Shown here: positions 17,120 through 26,080 of the stretch, in pieces
Position numbering within the stretch: position 1 is the stretch's first letter
How the letters are laid out: the number at the start of each line of letters is the position of its first letter
Assembly (NCBI GenBank): GCA_043721315.1
Contig: JAYSQZ010000042.1
Coordinates: 11,326 to 75,325, forward strand
Direction of reading: 5' to 3'
DNA from: Elstera sp043721315
GTDB lineage: Bacteria > Pseudomonadota > Alphaproteobacteria > Elsterales > Elsteraceae
Length of the DNA: 64,000 bases
Notes under the pieces: model-generated
The model's database searches: none
What the model was told of the DNA's origin: nothing
What the model saw: the letters and a program-made list of their open reading frames with translations, nothing else
Translations under genes and position numbers: made by a program

Positions 17120-18397
17120 ATGACTGCATTCTTTTCTCCTCCCCCCCCGATCCCGCCGAACGAGGCCGCGCGCTTAGAAGAGCTTCAAAACTTCTGCGCG
17201 CTCGATACGCCGGACGATCCGCGCCTGGACCACTTGGTGCAACTGGCCACGGGATTGCTAGAGTGCCCGATAGCGCTTGTTAGCCTTCTCGATTCAGATC
17301 GGCAATGGTTCAAGGCTAAAATTGGCATTGATGCCAAGGAAACACCGCGCCGCATTGCTTTCTGCGCTTATGCCATCTTGGACGATGACGTGATGATTGT
17401 GGAGGATGCTTCAGCCGATCCCCGGTTTATGAGCAATCCACTCGTCACCGACCCTCCTTATATCCGCTTCTATGCGGGCGCACCGCTTATCTCTGAAACG
17501 GGGTTTAGGCTGGGAACCCTGTGCGTGATTGATCAATTCCCGCGCAGCTTTACCGATGCCCAGTGCAGTTTACTGAAGCAACTAGCAGAAATGGCGGTCG
17601 ATACGCTCGATCTGCACCGCATCCTTCAGCAAACCCGTCAGGATAATCTGACTCGCACGCGCTTCTTGTCCAGTCTTAGCCACGAATTGCGAACACCGTT
17701 GAACGCCATTATGGGGTTCAGCGAAATGATTTTACTGCAATCGCCGACCGAGAGGGTGGCGGATTACGCCCGCACCATCCACCAAGGCGGCACCGGCTTA
17801 TTGCAACTGATCGACGATATTCTCGACTATGGTCAGATCGAGGCCGGAGAGCGCCCCGTGAGCGTTGAGCCGCTGGATTTGGATGGGGCAATTCTCGCCG
17901 CTGTCCGGCAGGTACGCCCCCTTGCCGACCGGCGGCAGGTTTCCGTACACCTTGCCTTGCCGACGCTGCTGACCGTCAGAGCCGATGCCTCGGCGCTGCA
18001 TCAGGTGCTGGTGCATCTGCTGGAAAACGCCCTGAAGTTCACGCGCGCCAACGGCACCGTAAAGGTTGCGGCGCATAAAGCCGAGGCGTGGGGGGAAGAA
18101 GACTGGGTGAACTTGACGATTGCCGACACTGGCATCGGCATTTCAGCGGAAACCTTAGCAAAACTGGGCGATCCGTTCTTGCGGCCCGACAGCACGCTCA
18201 CCTCCTCCGAGCGGGGGGCGGGCCTGGGGATTGCCCTCTCGCGGCGGCTGTTGCAGGCCATGGGCGGTTCGGTGGCTTTTACCAGCAAACTCGATCACGG
18301 CACGCGCGTTACCTTGCGGTTGAAGCTTGCGCCAGTGGCGCTTGCCGCAGCGCCGGAGACATCGCCCCAAAGCGCGCTCGGTACAGATCCGGCGTAA
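17120..18397 (+). CDS. GAF-domain sensor histidine kinase
   Basis: A 425-residue soluble kinase with no membrane segment. Residues about 20-165 are a GAF domain of the kind found ahead of kinases and cyclases (RIAFCAYAILDDD, YAGAPLISETGFRLGTLCVID). HisKA follows with His188 in SLSHELRTPLNAIMGFSE, then a HATPase domain with N box LLENALKF, G1 IADTGIGIS and G2 ERGAGLGIALSRRLL. No response regulator is adjacent, so the partner is unknown. The last 89 bases overlap, tail to tail, the end of the GlxA-type regulator on the other strand. Confidence 0.88.
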   Translation: MTAFFSPPPPIPPNEAARLEELQNFCALDTPDDPRLDHLVQLATGLLECPIALVSLLDSDRQWFKAKIGIDAKETPRRIAFCAYAILDDDVMIVEDASADPRFMSNPLVTDPPYIRFYAGAPLISETGFRLGTLCVIDQFPRSFTDAQCSLLKQLAEMAVDTLDLHRILQQTRQDNLTRTRFLSSLSHELRTPLNAIMGFSEMILLQSPTERVADYARTIHQGGTGLLQLIDDILDYGQIEAGERPVSVEPLDLDGAILAAVRQVRPLADRRQVSVHLALPTLLTVRADASALHQVLVHLLENALKFTRANGTVKVAAHKAEAWGEEDWVNLTIADTGIGISAETLAKLGDPFLRPDSTLTSSERGAGLGIALSRRLLQAMGGSVAFTSKLDHGTRVTLRLKLAPVALAAAPETSPQSALGTDPA

Positions 18398-19352
18398 TCC
18401 CCGAAGCCCGTCGAAGCGCGCGCGTGAGCGAATCGACCGAGCCGAACCCCGCCGCCGCCGCAATCGCCGTTATGCTGTGGTGCGTGGTTTCGAGCAGCAG
18501 CCGCGCCCGCTCCAGCCGCAGAGTTTCCACATAGCGCGCCGGGGTTTGGCCGGTTTGGGCGCTGAAATGCCGCATAAAGCTACGCTCCGTTAGCCCAATC
18601 CGCGCCGCAAGCGTGGGTACGCGCAAATCATCGCCGGGATGGGCCGCCATCCAGGTGAGTAAATCGCCTAGTTTTCCCTCCGCCGTTTGCTCTGCCGAGC
18701 GGGCTTGCGCGGCGAGCAGGCTGGAGAACTGCGACTGGCCCCCAGGGCGGCGCAGATACAGCACCAGTTCCCGCGCTACCGCCAGGGCAATCTGCTGCCC
18801 CAAATCGGCTTCGACCAGTGCCAACGCCAGATCAATCGCCGCCGTAATCCCCGCTGAACTATAGAAGGGCGGGGCGCTCACGTAGATTGCATCCGGCTCT
18901 ACGTGAATGTCCGGGTAGCGCGCGGCAAGCTCCGCACAAGAATGCCAGTGGGTCGTCATCCGTCGCCCGGCCATCAACCCGGTTTCCGCCAGCAAGAACG
19001 CGCCCGTGCAGACGCTGGCGACGCGGCGACAGGCAGGGGCTTGGTCGCGCACCCACGCGGGCAGAACGCCTTCCGCTACCGCCCGTTCCACGCCGGGATT
19101 ACCGCCGACGATGAGCAACGTATCAATCCCCTCCGGCACGGCTGCAAGCGGAACCGTCGGCCCCAGCGACAGACCGCAACTGGTCGGCACCGCGCCGCCC
19201 GCGACCGAAGCATGGAGGAGTTGATAGGGGCGTGGCGCGTCCGCCCCGTGCATCGTGGCAAAATGGGCGTTTGCCTTCGTAAACACCTCCGTCGGCCCGA
19301 GGCAGTCGAGGCTTTGGCAGTCGGGGAAGACCAGAATCACCAACGTTCGCAT
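18309..19352 (-). CDS. GlxA-family transcriptional regulator (DJ-1/PfpI + AraC)
   Basis: A 347-residue two-domain regulator. The N-terminal ~190 residues form a DJ-1/PfpI-like domain (LVILVFPDCQSLDCLGPTEV, RVASVCTGAFLLAETG with the nucleophile-elbow Cys). The C-terminal AraC domain carries two helix-turn-helices (LAARIGLTERSFMRHFSAQT and AIAAAAGFGSVDSLTRAL). The ATG at 19352 follows GGAG. It is divergent from the MFS transporter at 19469, which it may control; that is inference. The last ~30 codons lie antisense to the end of the histidine kinase gene. Confidence 0.9.
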   Translation of the reverse strand: MRTLVILVFPDCQSLDCLGPTEVFTKANAHFATMHGADAPRPYQLLHASVAGGAVPTSCGLSLGPTVPLAAVPEGIDTLLIVGGNPGVERAVAEGVLPAWVRDQAPACRRVASVCTGAFLLAETGLMAGRRMTTHWHSCAELAARYPDIHVEPDAIYVSAPPFYSSAGITAAIDLALALVEADLGQQIALAVARELVLYLRRPGGQSQFSSLLAAQARSAEQTAEGKLGDLLTWMAAHPGDDLRVPTLAARIGLTERSFMRHFSAQTGQTPARYVETLRLERARLLLETTHHSITAIAAAAGFGSVDSLTRALRRASGITPDLYRARFGAMSPALRQAPLAQASTAR

Positions 19353-19468
19353 CGCGCCGCACTCCAATAAACGCATTTAGCAGAATATGCGGCTTTAATG
19401 TCCTTTCTGACAACCAAGGATCGGCCTACGCTGAGAGCCTATTCTTGCGCCCTGCCGAAAGATTTCCT

Positions 19469-20671
19469 ATGACCGCCGCTTTCTCGCCCTTGGCCCGTCG
19501 CACTGCGATAACTTTGGCCCTCTCCCAGTGCCTCTATTTCTGCGCCATCGCCATCGGCCTCACGCTGACGGGGTTGGTGGGGAGCCAACTCGCCCCGCGC
19601 GCCAGCCTCGCCACTGTACCGTTTGCCGTGCTGACCCTCACCTCGGCGGCCACTACGATACCGCTGTCCTTATTGATGGGACGGATTGGGCGGCGGCCCG
19701 TGTTTATGCTGGGGGCGTTCGGGGCGGTTGTGGGCGGAACTTTGGCGGCAGCGGCGATTTTTCAGCGCGATTTCACCCTATTTTGTGCCGGGAATGCCTT
19801 TCTGGGATTGTTTCAGGCCAGCGCGCAATATTACCGCTACGCGGCAACCGATGCGGTGCCGGAGGCCGCAGGGAAAGCGCGCGCCCTCTCCTGGGTCATG
19901 ATCGGCGGCTTGGTCGCGGCCTTTCTCGGACCGCAGATTGCGGCAATGTCGCAAGATTTTTGGGCGATTGTGCCTTTCGCTGGCTCCTATGGCGCGATTG
20001 CCGCCCTTGGCGGGGTTGCCGTTGTCGTGCTCGCAACGCTACCGCTACAGCCGGTGAGCCAAGCTGCTAGCGGCGAGGCCCGCCCGCTCGCCGATCTCGC
20101 GTTCCAGCCGAGTTTTCTGCTCGGGCTGGTCTGCACGGCGTTAGCGTTTGGAATCATGACCTTTGTGATGACGGCTACGCCGCTCGCCGTCGTCGCCTGC
20201 GGCTTTTCAATTGATGCCTCGGCGGGCGTGATTCAGGCCCATCTGGTCGGCATGTTTGCGCCGGCGTTTTTTACGGGCAAGCTGATTGCACGCTTCGGGG
20301 TCGTGCCGATTTTACTGGCGGGGTTGGGGCTGTTCGGCATCAGCGCCGCCGTTGGCCTTGCCGGGCTAACGCTGCCGTATTTCACTGTGGCTCTCGTGTT
20401 GAGCGGGGTCGCCTGGAACGCGCTGTTCGTGGGTGGCTCGACGCTGATCGCTCAATCGGCCACCGCGCCGAAGGACCGGGCGCGCCTGCAAGCCCTGTCG
20501 GAGTTCAGCGTTTTCGGTCTTTCGGCCCTAGCTGCCGTGAGTGCAGGACCGGCGCTAGGGAGCCTTGGGTGGGCATCGGTGCTGGGCGCGACCTTTGCTC
20601 CTGTAGCCCTGCTCGGTGTCGCGGTGCTCACCTTTCGCTTGGCCGAGGGCCGCCGCGCCGCCGCATCCTAA
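19469..20671 (+). CDS. MFS transporter
   Basis: A 400-residue major facilitator with about twelve hydrophobic segments and the loop motif LLMGRIGRRPVFMLG between helices 2 and 3, diagnostic of MFS. The second half repeats the pattern with LIARFGVVPILLAG. The substrate is unknown; a drug or metabolite efflux role is possible. The ATG at 19469 (MTAAFSPLARR) follows a GAAAG; an upstream in-frame start at 19445 is less likely. The GlxA-type regulator is divergent, 117 bases away, and a strong terminator follows. Confidence 0.88.
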   Translation: MTAAFSPLARRTAITLALSQCLYFCAIAIGLTLTGLVGSQLAPRASLATVPFAVLTLTSAATTIPLSLLMGRIGRRPVFMLGAFGAVVGGTLAAAAIFQRDFTLFCAGNAFLGLFQASAQYYRYAATDAVPEAAGKARALSWVMIGGLVAAFLGPQIAAMSQDFWAIVPFAGSYGAIAALGGVAVVVLATLPLQPVSQAASGEARPLADLAFQPSFLLGLVCTALAFGIMTFVMTATPLAVVACGFSIDASAGVIQAHLVGMFAPAFFTGKLIARFGVVPILLAGLGLFGISAAVGLAGLTLPYFTVALVLSGVAWNALFVGGSTLIAQSATAPKDRARLQALSEFSVFGLSALAAVSAGPALGSLGWASVLGATFAPVALLGVAVLTFRLAEGRRAAAS

Positions 20672-20698
20672 AAAGGGGGGCGTTTGCCCCCCTGAAAA
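20671..20698. terminator. Bidirectional terminator between MFS gene and trxA
   Basis: GGGGGGC (20675-20681) pairs with GCCCCCC (20686-20692) over a GTTT loop. On the minus strand the stem is followed by TTTTTAGG, a good intrinsic terminator for trxA. On the plus strand the tail is weaker but the stem can also stop MFS transcription. Confidence 0.85.
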
Positions 20699-21019
20699 TT
20701 ACAGCGCGCTGGTTAGCCACGCTTGCAGCATTGATTTAGGCAAAGCCCCAACCTTTTGCGCCACAACCTGACCGTTCTTGAACAGCAGCATGGTGGGAAT
20801 GCCGCGCACGCCATATTTCGTTGGAGTGGCAGGGTTTTCGTCGATATTCACCTTAGCGATGGTCACTTGGCCTGCAAGCTCGGTGGAGATTTCTTCCAGC
20901 GCGGGCGCAATGGCCTTACACGGACCGCACCACGCCGCCCAAAAATCGACCAGCACTGGGCCGGGGGCATTGAGAACATCGGCATCGAAGCTGGCATCGG
21001 TAACGGCAACAGTCGCCAT
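20699..21019 (-). CDS. trxA: Thioredoxin
   Basis: A 106-residue thioredoxin with the active site WAAWCGPCKAIAP (residues 27-39), the cis-proline loop GVRGIPTMLLFKNG and the usual length. It reduces protein disulfides in the cytoplasm using electrons from thioredoxin reductase. The ATG at 21019 follows AGGAAAAA on the minus strand. A terminator lies immediately downstream. About 235 bases separate it from the next minus-strand gene; nothing else was recognised there. Confidence 0.97.
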   Translation of the reverse strand: MATVAVTDASFDADVLNAPGPVLVDFWAAWCGPCKAIAPALEEISTELAGQVTIAKVNIDENPATPTKYGVRGIPTMLLFKNGQVVAQKVGALPKSMLQAWLTSAL

Positions 21020-21254
21020 GATTTTTTCCTTTGAGAGAGCCGGGGTCGCCAGCTTGAATAAGGGAAACTTAGGGAGGCACTCACCCCAGCGTCAACCACC
21101 TTGGCCGTTTATCACTGGCACCTTCGCGGCCCGGTGCGTCTGTTGGTGACGCGACCGTTCTGGACGTTAGGATGACGGTGATCGAAGACGTAACTTGCCG
21201 CGCCGGAGAGAAGGCAACGAAAGTCGGTATCCTAACGACGCTATCGGCCAATGC

Positions 21255-22592
21255 CTAATTGGTGGGCGGCAAGAAACTTCCCGGTGCAGGGGCGATTTGT
21301 TTGTGTGCGCCGCGTTGGATTTCCCAAACGGCGAGGCCCCGCTCGGTGCTGCCATCCATATTCAGGCGAAATAGCCCTTCCACGCCAGCAAAACCGTTCG
21401 GGTTGGTGAGAGTCGAGTCGGAGAAGTTCGGGCCGTTGGTGAGTTTGCCGATGACGGCGGTCAGGGCCACCGCGTCATAGGCGAGGGAGGAGAGGCGGTT
21501 GGGTGCGGCGCTATAAACTGCCTTATATTTCTCCTCGAACGGCGCGCGCCCTGCGGGGTCTGGTGCCGCGTACCACGCGCCGACTAAGCCCGGTTCGGCC
21601 CCCAGAGACGTATCGTCCCACTGGGGCATACCGATCAGCCGCACGTCTTTTACATCAATGTCGTAATAGGGAATCCACGGCCCCATCTGCTTTAAGCGCG
21701 GCACGGAGAGTTCGCCGATCACCAGCGCTTGATAGGACGGCGGCGGTGGCGGCACGGCCCTACGGCGGTCATATTCCGCCGTGCGCCGCACGATACCTTG
21801 GAAGTCGGTGGCGTTGGCCGGGTAGCTGTCGGCCCGCACGAGGCTTCCCCCCACTTGGGGTAGCGTGCGCTCCAGGGATGATGTCAGTTGGCGACCGATG
21901 GGGGCATCGGGCACTAGGGCAGCATAGCGCGTTAGCCCTTTTTCCCGCGTGATCGCCACGACGCGCTGAAGCGCCTGCACGGGCGAGAGACCGAGCACAT
22001 ACACACCGGATTGCGCGGCAGAACGGTCGTTCGAGAAACTGATGACCGAAAGGCCCGCCGCTTTGGCAATCGGGGCCACGTCCATCACTTGTGCGGCAAA
22101 CAGCGGCCCGATGAGAATATGCGCGCCTGCATTCACCGCGGCGGCGGCGGCGGCGGTCGCGCCGTCTTTTTCCGTATCGAAGGGCAGCAGCTTGAAGCCT
22201 TCCGGCGCATGATCGAACATTGCCAGCTGGGCCGCTTCCAGCAAACCTTGTCCCACCGCCTGCGCCCGGCCCGAGAGCGGCACGAGCAGAGCCACGCGAA
22301 TATCGGGCTTCTGTGGACGCGCCGTGCCGAACGGCGCTTGCCCTGCCGACGGCGGAGAGATGGCGCCGGGAATAACCGTAGTATCGGCGGGCAGTGGCCC
22401 GGTTTCAATCGGCGTTGGCCCCGAAGGGCGCGTCGCCCAGCTCGGTTCCGCCGGTTGTTGCGACACAAGCGGCGGCTTTGCTTGCGAAGCGGGGGGTGGC
22501 TCCGATACGATTGGCTTGCTGCCGGGCATTTGCCCGCAAGCCGCCATCAACAGCCCTAATGCCAGGATCGCCGCGCGCGTGACAGCCGACAT
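21255..22592 (-). CDS. Penicillin-binding protein activator (LpoA/LppC-like lipoprotein)
   Basis: A 445-residue lipoprotein. The signal peptide ends in the lipobox LMAAC (Cys at about residue 19). A Pro-rich linker to about residue 95 precedes a periplasmic-binding-protein-like domain starting IRVALLVPLSGRAQAVGQGL. This is the alphaproteobacterial LppC/LpoA type, predicted to activate peptidoglycan synthases, and its position beside rsmI and yraN matches the E. coli rsmI-lpoA-yraN neighbourhood, although here it is divergent. An amino-acid-binding role is a weaker alternative. The ATG at 22592 overlaps the proposed rsmI start region. Confidence 0.8.
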   Translation of the reverse strand: MSAVTRAAILALGLLMAACGQMPGSKPIVSEPPPASQAKPPLVSQQPAEPSWATRPSGPTPIETGPLPADTTVIPGAISPPSAGQAPFGTARPQKPDIRVALLVPLSGRAQAVGQGLLEAAQLAMFDHAPEGFKLLPFDTEKDGATAAAAAAVNAGAHILIGPLFAAQVMDVAPIAKAAGLSVISFSNDRSAAQSGVYVLGLSPVQALQRVVAITREKGLTRYAALVPDAPIGRQLTSSLERTLPQVGGSLVRADSYPANATDFQGIVRRTAEYDRRRAVPPPPPSYQALVIGELSVPRLKQMGPWIPYYDIDVKDVRLIGMPQWDDTSLGAEPGLVGAWYAAPDPAGRAPFEEKYKAVYSAAPNRLSSLAYDAVALTAVIGKLTNGPNFSDSTLTNPNGFAGVEGLFRLNMDGSTERGLAVWEIQRGAHKQIAPAPGSFLPPTN

Positions 22593-23526
22593 CGAAAACC
22601 CTACCCCTCACCGTGTCAAAAACCGCCTTGACCCTACCGAGGAGACCCCAACAAATCCAGCGCAATCCGAGCCTTCAGAGGCCGTTGGGGCGGGTTTGTC
22701 GCCGGGCCTCTATCTGGTCGCAACGCCGATTGGGAATGCGGGGGATATTACGGTGCGCGCCCTGAACCTCTTAAAGCGGGCAAATGTCATCGCCTGCGAG
22801 GATACGCGCGTGACTGGCCCCTTGATGCGCCGCTATGGAATTGCCACCCCCTTAGTCGCTTATCACGACCATAATGGCGCGTGGATGCGCCCGAAACTGC
22901 TGGCACGCGTGCGGGCGGGGGAGGCCGTAGCGCTCGTGTCGGACGCCGGAATGCCGCTGATTTCCGACCCCGGCTATAAGCTGGTGCGGGAAGCCCAGGC
23001 GGAAGGCTTGCCCGTCACCAGCCTGCCCGGCGCGTCGGCAGTGCTCACCGCCTTGCAGCTTTCCGGTCTGCCGTCCGACCGCTTCCTGTTTGCGGGCTTC
23101 CCCGATCATAAGTCCGGCGCGCGGCAGAGCCTGTTTCGGGAACTCGCCCAGGTTCCGGCAACCTTGATTTTCTTTGAAGGCCCGTCGCGGGTTGCCGATA
23201 GTTTGGCCGATATGGCCACCGTGTTCGGCGCGCGGGAGGCGGCTTTGGTGCGCGAGATTACCAAACTCTACGAGGAAGTCCGCCGCGCGCCCTTGCCCGA
23301 TCTCGCCCGCCATTATGCCGAACAGGGGCCGCCGCGCGGGGAAATCGTCATCGTCGTCGCGCCGCCGGGCGAGGAGGCCGCGACCGCCGAAGCCGATCTC
23401 GACACGATGCTGCGCGATGCGCTTGCCACCCACAGCGTCCGCGATGCCGCCGATTTGATCGCCACCGCCACCGGCCAGCCGCGCCGGGCGGTGTATGCGC
23501 GGGCGTTGCAGGTTTCCAAAGAGTGA
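22579..23526 (+). CDS. rsmI: 16S rRNA 2'-O-ribose C1402 methyltransferase RsmI
   Basis: A 315-residue methyltransferase if the GTG at 22579 is used. The tetrapyrrole-methylase fold is clear: GLYLVATPIGNAGDITVRAL, IACEDTRVTGPLMRRYG, VALVSDAGMPLISDPGYKLV, LPGASAVLTALQLSGLPSD and FAGFPDHKSG. It methylates the ribose of C1402 in 16S rRNA using SAM. The start is uncertain: no ATG exists between the upstream frame and the conserved region, and the choices are GTG 22579 (AGGA upstream, overlapping lpoA by 14 bases) or TTG 22696 next to the conserved GLYLV. Its stop overlaps yraN by 4 bases. Confidence 0.92.
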   Translation: MTADIENPTPHRVKNRLDPTEETPTNPAQSEPSEAVGAGLSPGLYLVATPIGNAGDITVRALNLLKRANVIACEDTRVTGPLMRRYGIATPLVAYHDHNGAWMRPKLLARVRAGEAVALVSDAGMPLISDPGYKLVREAQAEGLPVTSLPGASAVLTALQLSGLPSDRFLFAGFPDHKSGARQSLFRELAQVPATLIFFEGPSRVADSLADMATVFGAREAALVREITKLYEEVRRAPLPDLARHYAEQGPPRGEIVIVVAPPGEEAATAEADLDTMLRDALATHSVRDAADLIATATGQPRRAVYARALQVSKE

Positions 23527-23912
23527 GCCGGGGAGTGAGCCGAACGACGCGCGGCCATACCGCTTTTCGCCGGGGCCGCTGGGCCGAACGGCTGGCGGTG
23601 GTGCTCTTGTGGCTAAAAGGCTATCGGCTGCTCGGGCGTAATGTGCGAACACCGTTCGGGGAGATTGATTTGCTGGCGCGGCGTGGGCGGGTGCTAGCGG
23701 TGATCGAAGTGAAGGCGCGGCCCGATCTTGCCACGGCGCGCGCGGCGATTTCCCCGCATCAACAGGCGCGCCTGTTGAACGCCGTCGCTTGGCTGGTATC
23801 GCGCCGCCCCGATTTCAAGGACTTGCAACCGCGCTGCGACGCGCTCTTGATAGCGCCGAAACACTGGCCCCGGCATGTTGTGAATGCCTTCGGCACCGAA
23901 ATACACTTCTAA
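23523..23912 (+). CDS. yraN: YraN/UPF0102 family nuclease-like protein
   Basis: A 129-residue protein of the UPF0102 family, which has an endonuclease-like fold. Visible motifs are RRGRWAERLAVVLLWLKGYRLLGRN, GEIDLLARRGRVLAVIEVKA (with the E-x-D and E-x-K pattern of the restriction-like active site) and the conserved C-terminal RCDALLIAP. Its exact function is not established. It starts with GTG at 23523, overlapping the rsmI stop (GTGA), and is followed by gshB after 12 bases. Somewhat Arg-rich, with codon use like its neighbours. Confidence 0.9.
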   Translation: MSRGVSRTTRGHTAFRRGRWAERLAVVLLWLKGYRLLGRNVRTPFGEIDLLARRGRVLAVIEVKARPDLATARAAISPHQQARLLNAVAWLVSRRPDFKDLQPRCDALLIAPKHWPRHVVNAFGTEIHF

Positions 23913-23924
23913 CCTCACGAGGCC

Positions 23925-24866
23925 ATGATGAGCTTAACGGTTGCCTTGCAAATGGACCCTATCCACAGCATCGACGTTCACGGCGATAGCACGCTGATGT
24001 TGGGGCTTGAAGCCCAACGCCGGGGGCATACGCTGGTGCATTATCTGCCGCAGAACCTGTCGTTGAAAGGTGGCGCGGTGATGGCAGTTGGTCGCGGGCT
24101 GACCTTACGGCACGAACCCGGCAATCACTTCGATCTTGGGGCGGAAGAGGCGTTCACCCTTGCGGACCTGGACGTGATCCTGCTGCGGCAAGACCCGCCC
24201 TTCGATCTCGCCTACCTAACGACGACGTGGCTTCTCGAAAAAATCCACCCGCAAACCCTTGTGGTCAACGATCCGGCGTGGGTGCGGACCATGCCGGAAA
24301 AAATCTTCGTGACCGAATTCCCCGACCTGATGCCGCCAACGCTGATTACGTCCGACCTGCGCCAAGCGGTCGCTTTCCGCGCAGAGCATAAGGATATTAT
24401 CGTGAAGCCGCTCTACGGCAACGGCGGCGCGGGGGTGTTCCACTTGCGCCCGGATGATGAAAACCTAACCGCGCTGATCGAGCTTTATCAAAAGCTCGGG
24501 CGCGAGCCGTTCATGGTCCAGCGCTATCTGCCGGAGGTGCGCGCGGGCGACAAGCGCATCATTCTGATTGATGGCGAGCCAGCAGGCGCGGTGTTGCGCG
24601 TTCCGGCGGATGGCGAAGCGCGGGCCAATATGCACGTTGGCGGGCGAGCCGTGAAAACCGACCTCACAAAGCGCGAGCGGGAGATTTGCGCGCGTATCGG
24701 CCCAACTTTGCGCCAACGCGGTCAAATCTTCGTCGGTATCGACGTAATTGGCGATTACTTGACGGAGATCAACGTAACCTCCCCCACCGGCATCCAACAA
24801 ATCAACCGCCTCGATGGGGTTACGCTGGAGCGGCAGATTTGGGACGCGATTGAGGGGCGGCTGTAG
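23925..24866 (+). CDS. gshB: Glutathione synthetase
   Basis: A 313-residue ATP-grasp ligase. It starts VALQMDPIHSIDVHGDSTL, the conserved GshB N-terminus, and contains the ATP-binding segment IIVKPLYGNGGAGVFHL near residue 155 and the C-terminal VGIDVIGDYLTEINVTSPTG. It joins gamma-glutamylcysteine and glycine to make glutathione in the cytoplasm. ATG at 23925 or the following ATG at 23928 are both possible. It ends the rsmI-yraN-gshB run, an order common in alphaproteobacteria. Confidence 0.96.
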   Translation: MMSLTVALQMDPIHSIDVHGDSTLMLGLEAQRRGHTLVHYLPQNLSLKGGAVMAVGRGLTLRHEPGNHFDLGAEEAFTLADLDVILLRQDPPFDLAYLTTTWLLEKIHPQTLVVNDPAWVRTMPEKIFVTEFPDLMPPTLITSDLRQAVAFRAEHKDIIVKPLYGNGGAGVFHLRPDDENLTALIELYQKLGREPFMVQRYLPEVRAGDKRIILIDGEPAGAVLRVPADGEARANMHVGGRAVKTDLTKREREICARIGPTLRQRGQIFVGIDVIGDYLTEINVTSPTGIQQINRLDGVTLERQIWDAIEGRL

Positions 24867-25015
24867 GCGGCGATCACATTAAGAACCCTCTCCTGCCATA
24901 ATCCCGCTTGACGCCGCTACCCTCGCCCGGCTGCAATGCTGTAGCATGGGTTTGAATAGGAACGCGCCCCGATTTGCCCGGCAGGGGAAGGGGTGCGAGA
25001 TGGGAAGAAGAGACG

Positions 25016-26056
25016 ATGACCTCGACGCAGACGGTTTCTGGAACGGTATCTAGCCAGGGTGCTCATAGCTTGAATGCTCCCGACATCACGGTAAGCGCGC
25101 GGGCCGTATTCGGGATTGATACGGACCTGGAGGTTCCCGCCTTTTCGGTTGGCTCCGCCTATGTGCCGGACATTGACCCGAGCTATAAGTTCGATCCGGA
25201 CACGACGCTGGCCATTCTTGCGGGTTTCGCCTTTAACCGCCGCGTGATGATCCAGGGCTATCATGGCACCGGGAAATCCACCCATATCGAACAGGTGGCG
25301 GCGCGGCTCAACTGGCCCTGTATCCGGGTTAATCTCGATAGCCACATCAGCCGCATTGATCTGATTGGCAAAGACGCCATCGTGCTGCAAGACGGCAAAC
25401 AGGTAACGGCGTTCCGCGAAGGGATTTTGCCGTGGGCGTTGCAAAGCCCCGTTGCTATCGTGTTCGATGAGTACGACGCGGGCCGCCCGGACGTGATGTT
25501 CGTTATCCAGCGCGTGCTGGAAGTGGAAGGCAAGCTGACGCTTCTCGACCAAAACAAGGTTATCCGCCCGCACCCGTTCTTCCGGCTGTTCGCGACAGCC
25601 AACACGATTGGCCTTGGCGATACCACGGGCCTGTATCACGGCACGCAACAGATCAATCAAGGGCAGATGGACCGTTGGAGCATCGTCGCCACGCTTAACT
25701 ATCTGTCGGCTGAAACCGAAACCGGGATCGTGCTGGCAAAGCTGCCAGACTATCAGACCGAGGCGGGTAAAAAGACGATTGAAGCAATGGTCGCGTTGGC
25801 CGATCTCAGCCGCGCGGGCTTTATCGCCGGGGATATTTCCACGGTCATGTCGCCGCGCACTGTGATTACTTGGGCGGAGAACGCTAAGATTTTTAAGGGC
25901 GATGTTGGGTTTGCCTTCCGCCTCAGCTTCCTCAATAAGTGCGATGAAGCCGAACGCCCGCTGATTTTGGAATATTATCAGCGTTGCTTTGGCCGCGATC
26001 TGGCGGGCCGGATTGTGGAAGCGAAGACCGCGCGGGTCGCAGGCCGCGTCGCCTAA
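25016..26056 (+). CDS. cobS: Cobaltochelatase subunit CobS (AAA+ ATPase)
   Basis: A 346-residue AAA+ protein. Walker A is GYHGTGKST at residues 81-89, Walker B is VAIVFDEYDAG near 150, and the FATANTIGLGDTTGLYHGT segment is characteristic of CobS. With CobT it forms the chaperone-like complex that drives CobN to insert cobalt in aerobic B12 synthesis. The ATG at 25016 follows GAAGAAGAGACG; a 14-codon upstream extension is unlikely. cobT follows after 24 bases; no cobN is in the window. Confidence 0.95.
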   Translation: MTSTQTVSGTVSSQGAHSLNAPDITVSARAVFGIDTDLEVPAFSVGSAYVPDIDPSYKFDPDTTLAILAGFAFNRRVMIQGYHGTGKSTHIEQVAARLNWPCIRVNLDSHISRIDLIGKDAIVLQDGKQVTAFREGILPWALQSPVAIVFDEYDAGRPDVMFVIQRVLEVEGKLTLLDQNKVIRPHPFFRLFATANTIGLGDTTGLYHGTQQINQGQMDRWSIVATLNYLSAETETGIVLAKLPDYQTEAGKKTIEAMVALADLSRAGFIAGDISTVMSPRTVITWAENAKIFKGDVGFAFRLSFLNKCDEAERPLILEYYQRCFGRDLAGRIVEAKTARVAGRVA

Positions 26057-26080
26057 CCCGGATCGGACGAGTTCTTTAGC

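Noticed and set aside
21165..21237. Inverted CGTTAGGAT / ATCCTAACG pair upstream of lpoA/trxA
   Set aside because: Nine-base arms 55 bases apart with no T-run or further extension; too weak to call a regulatory or terminator structure.
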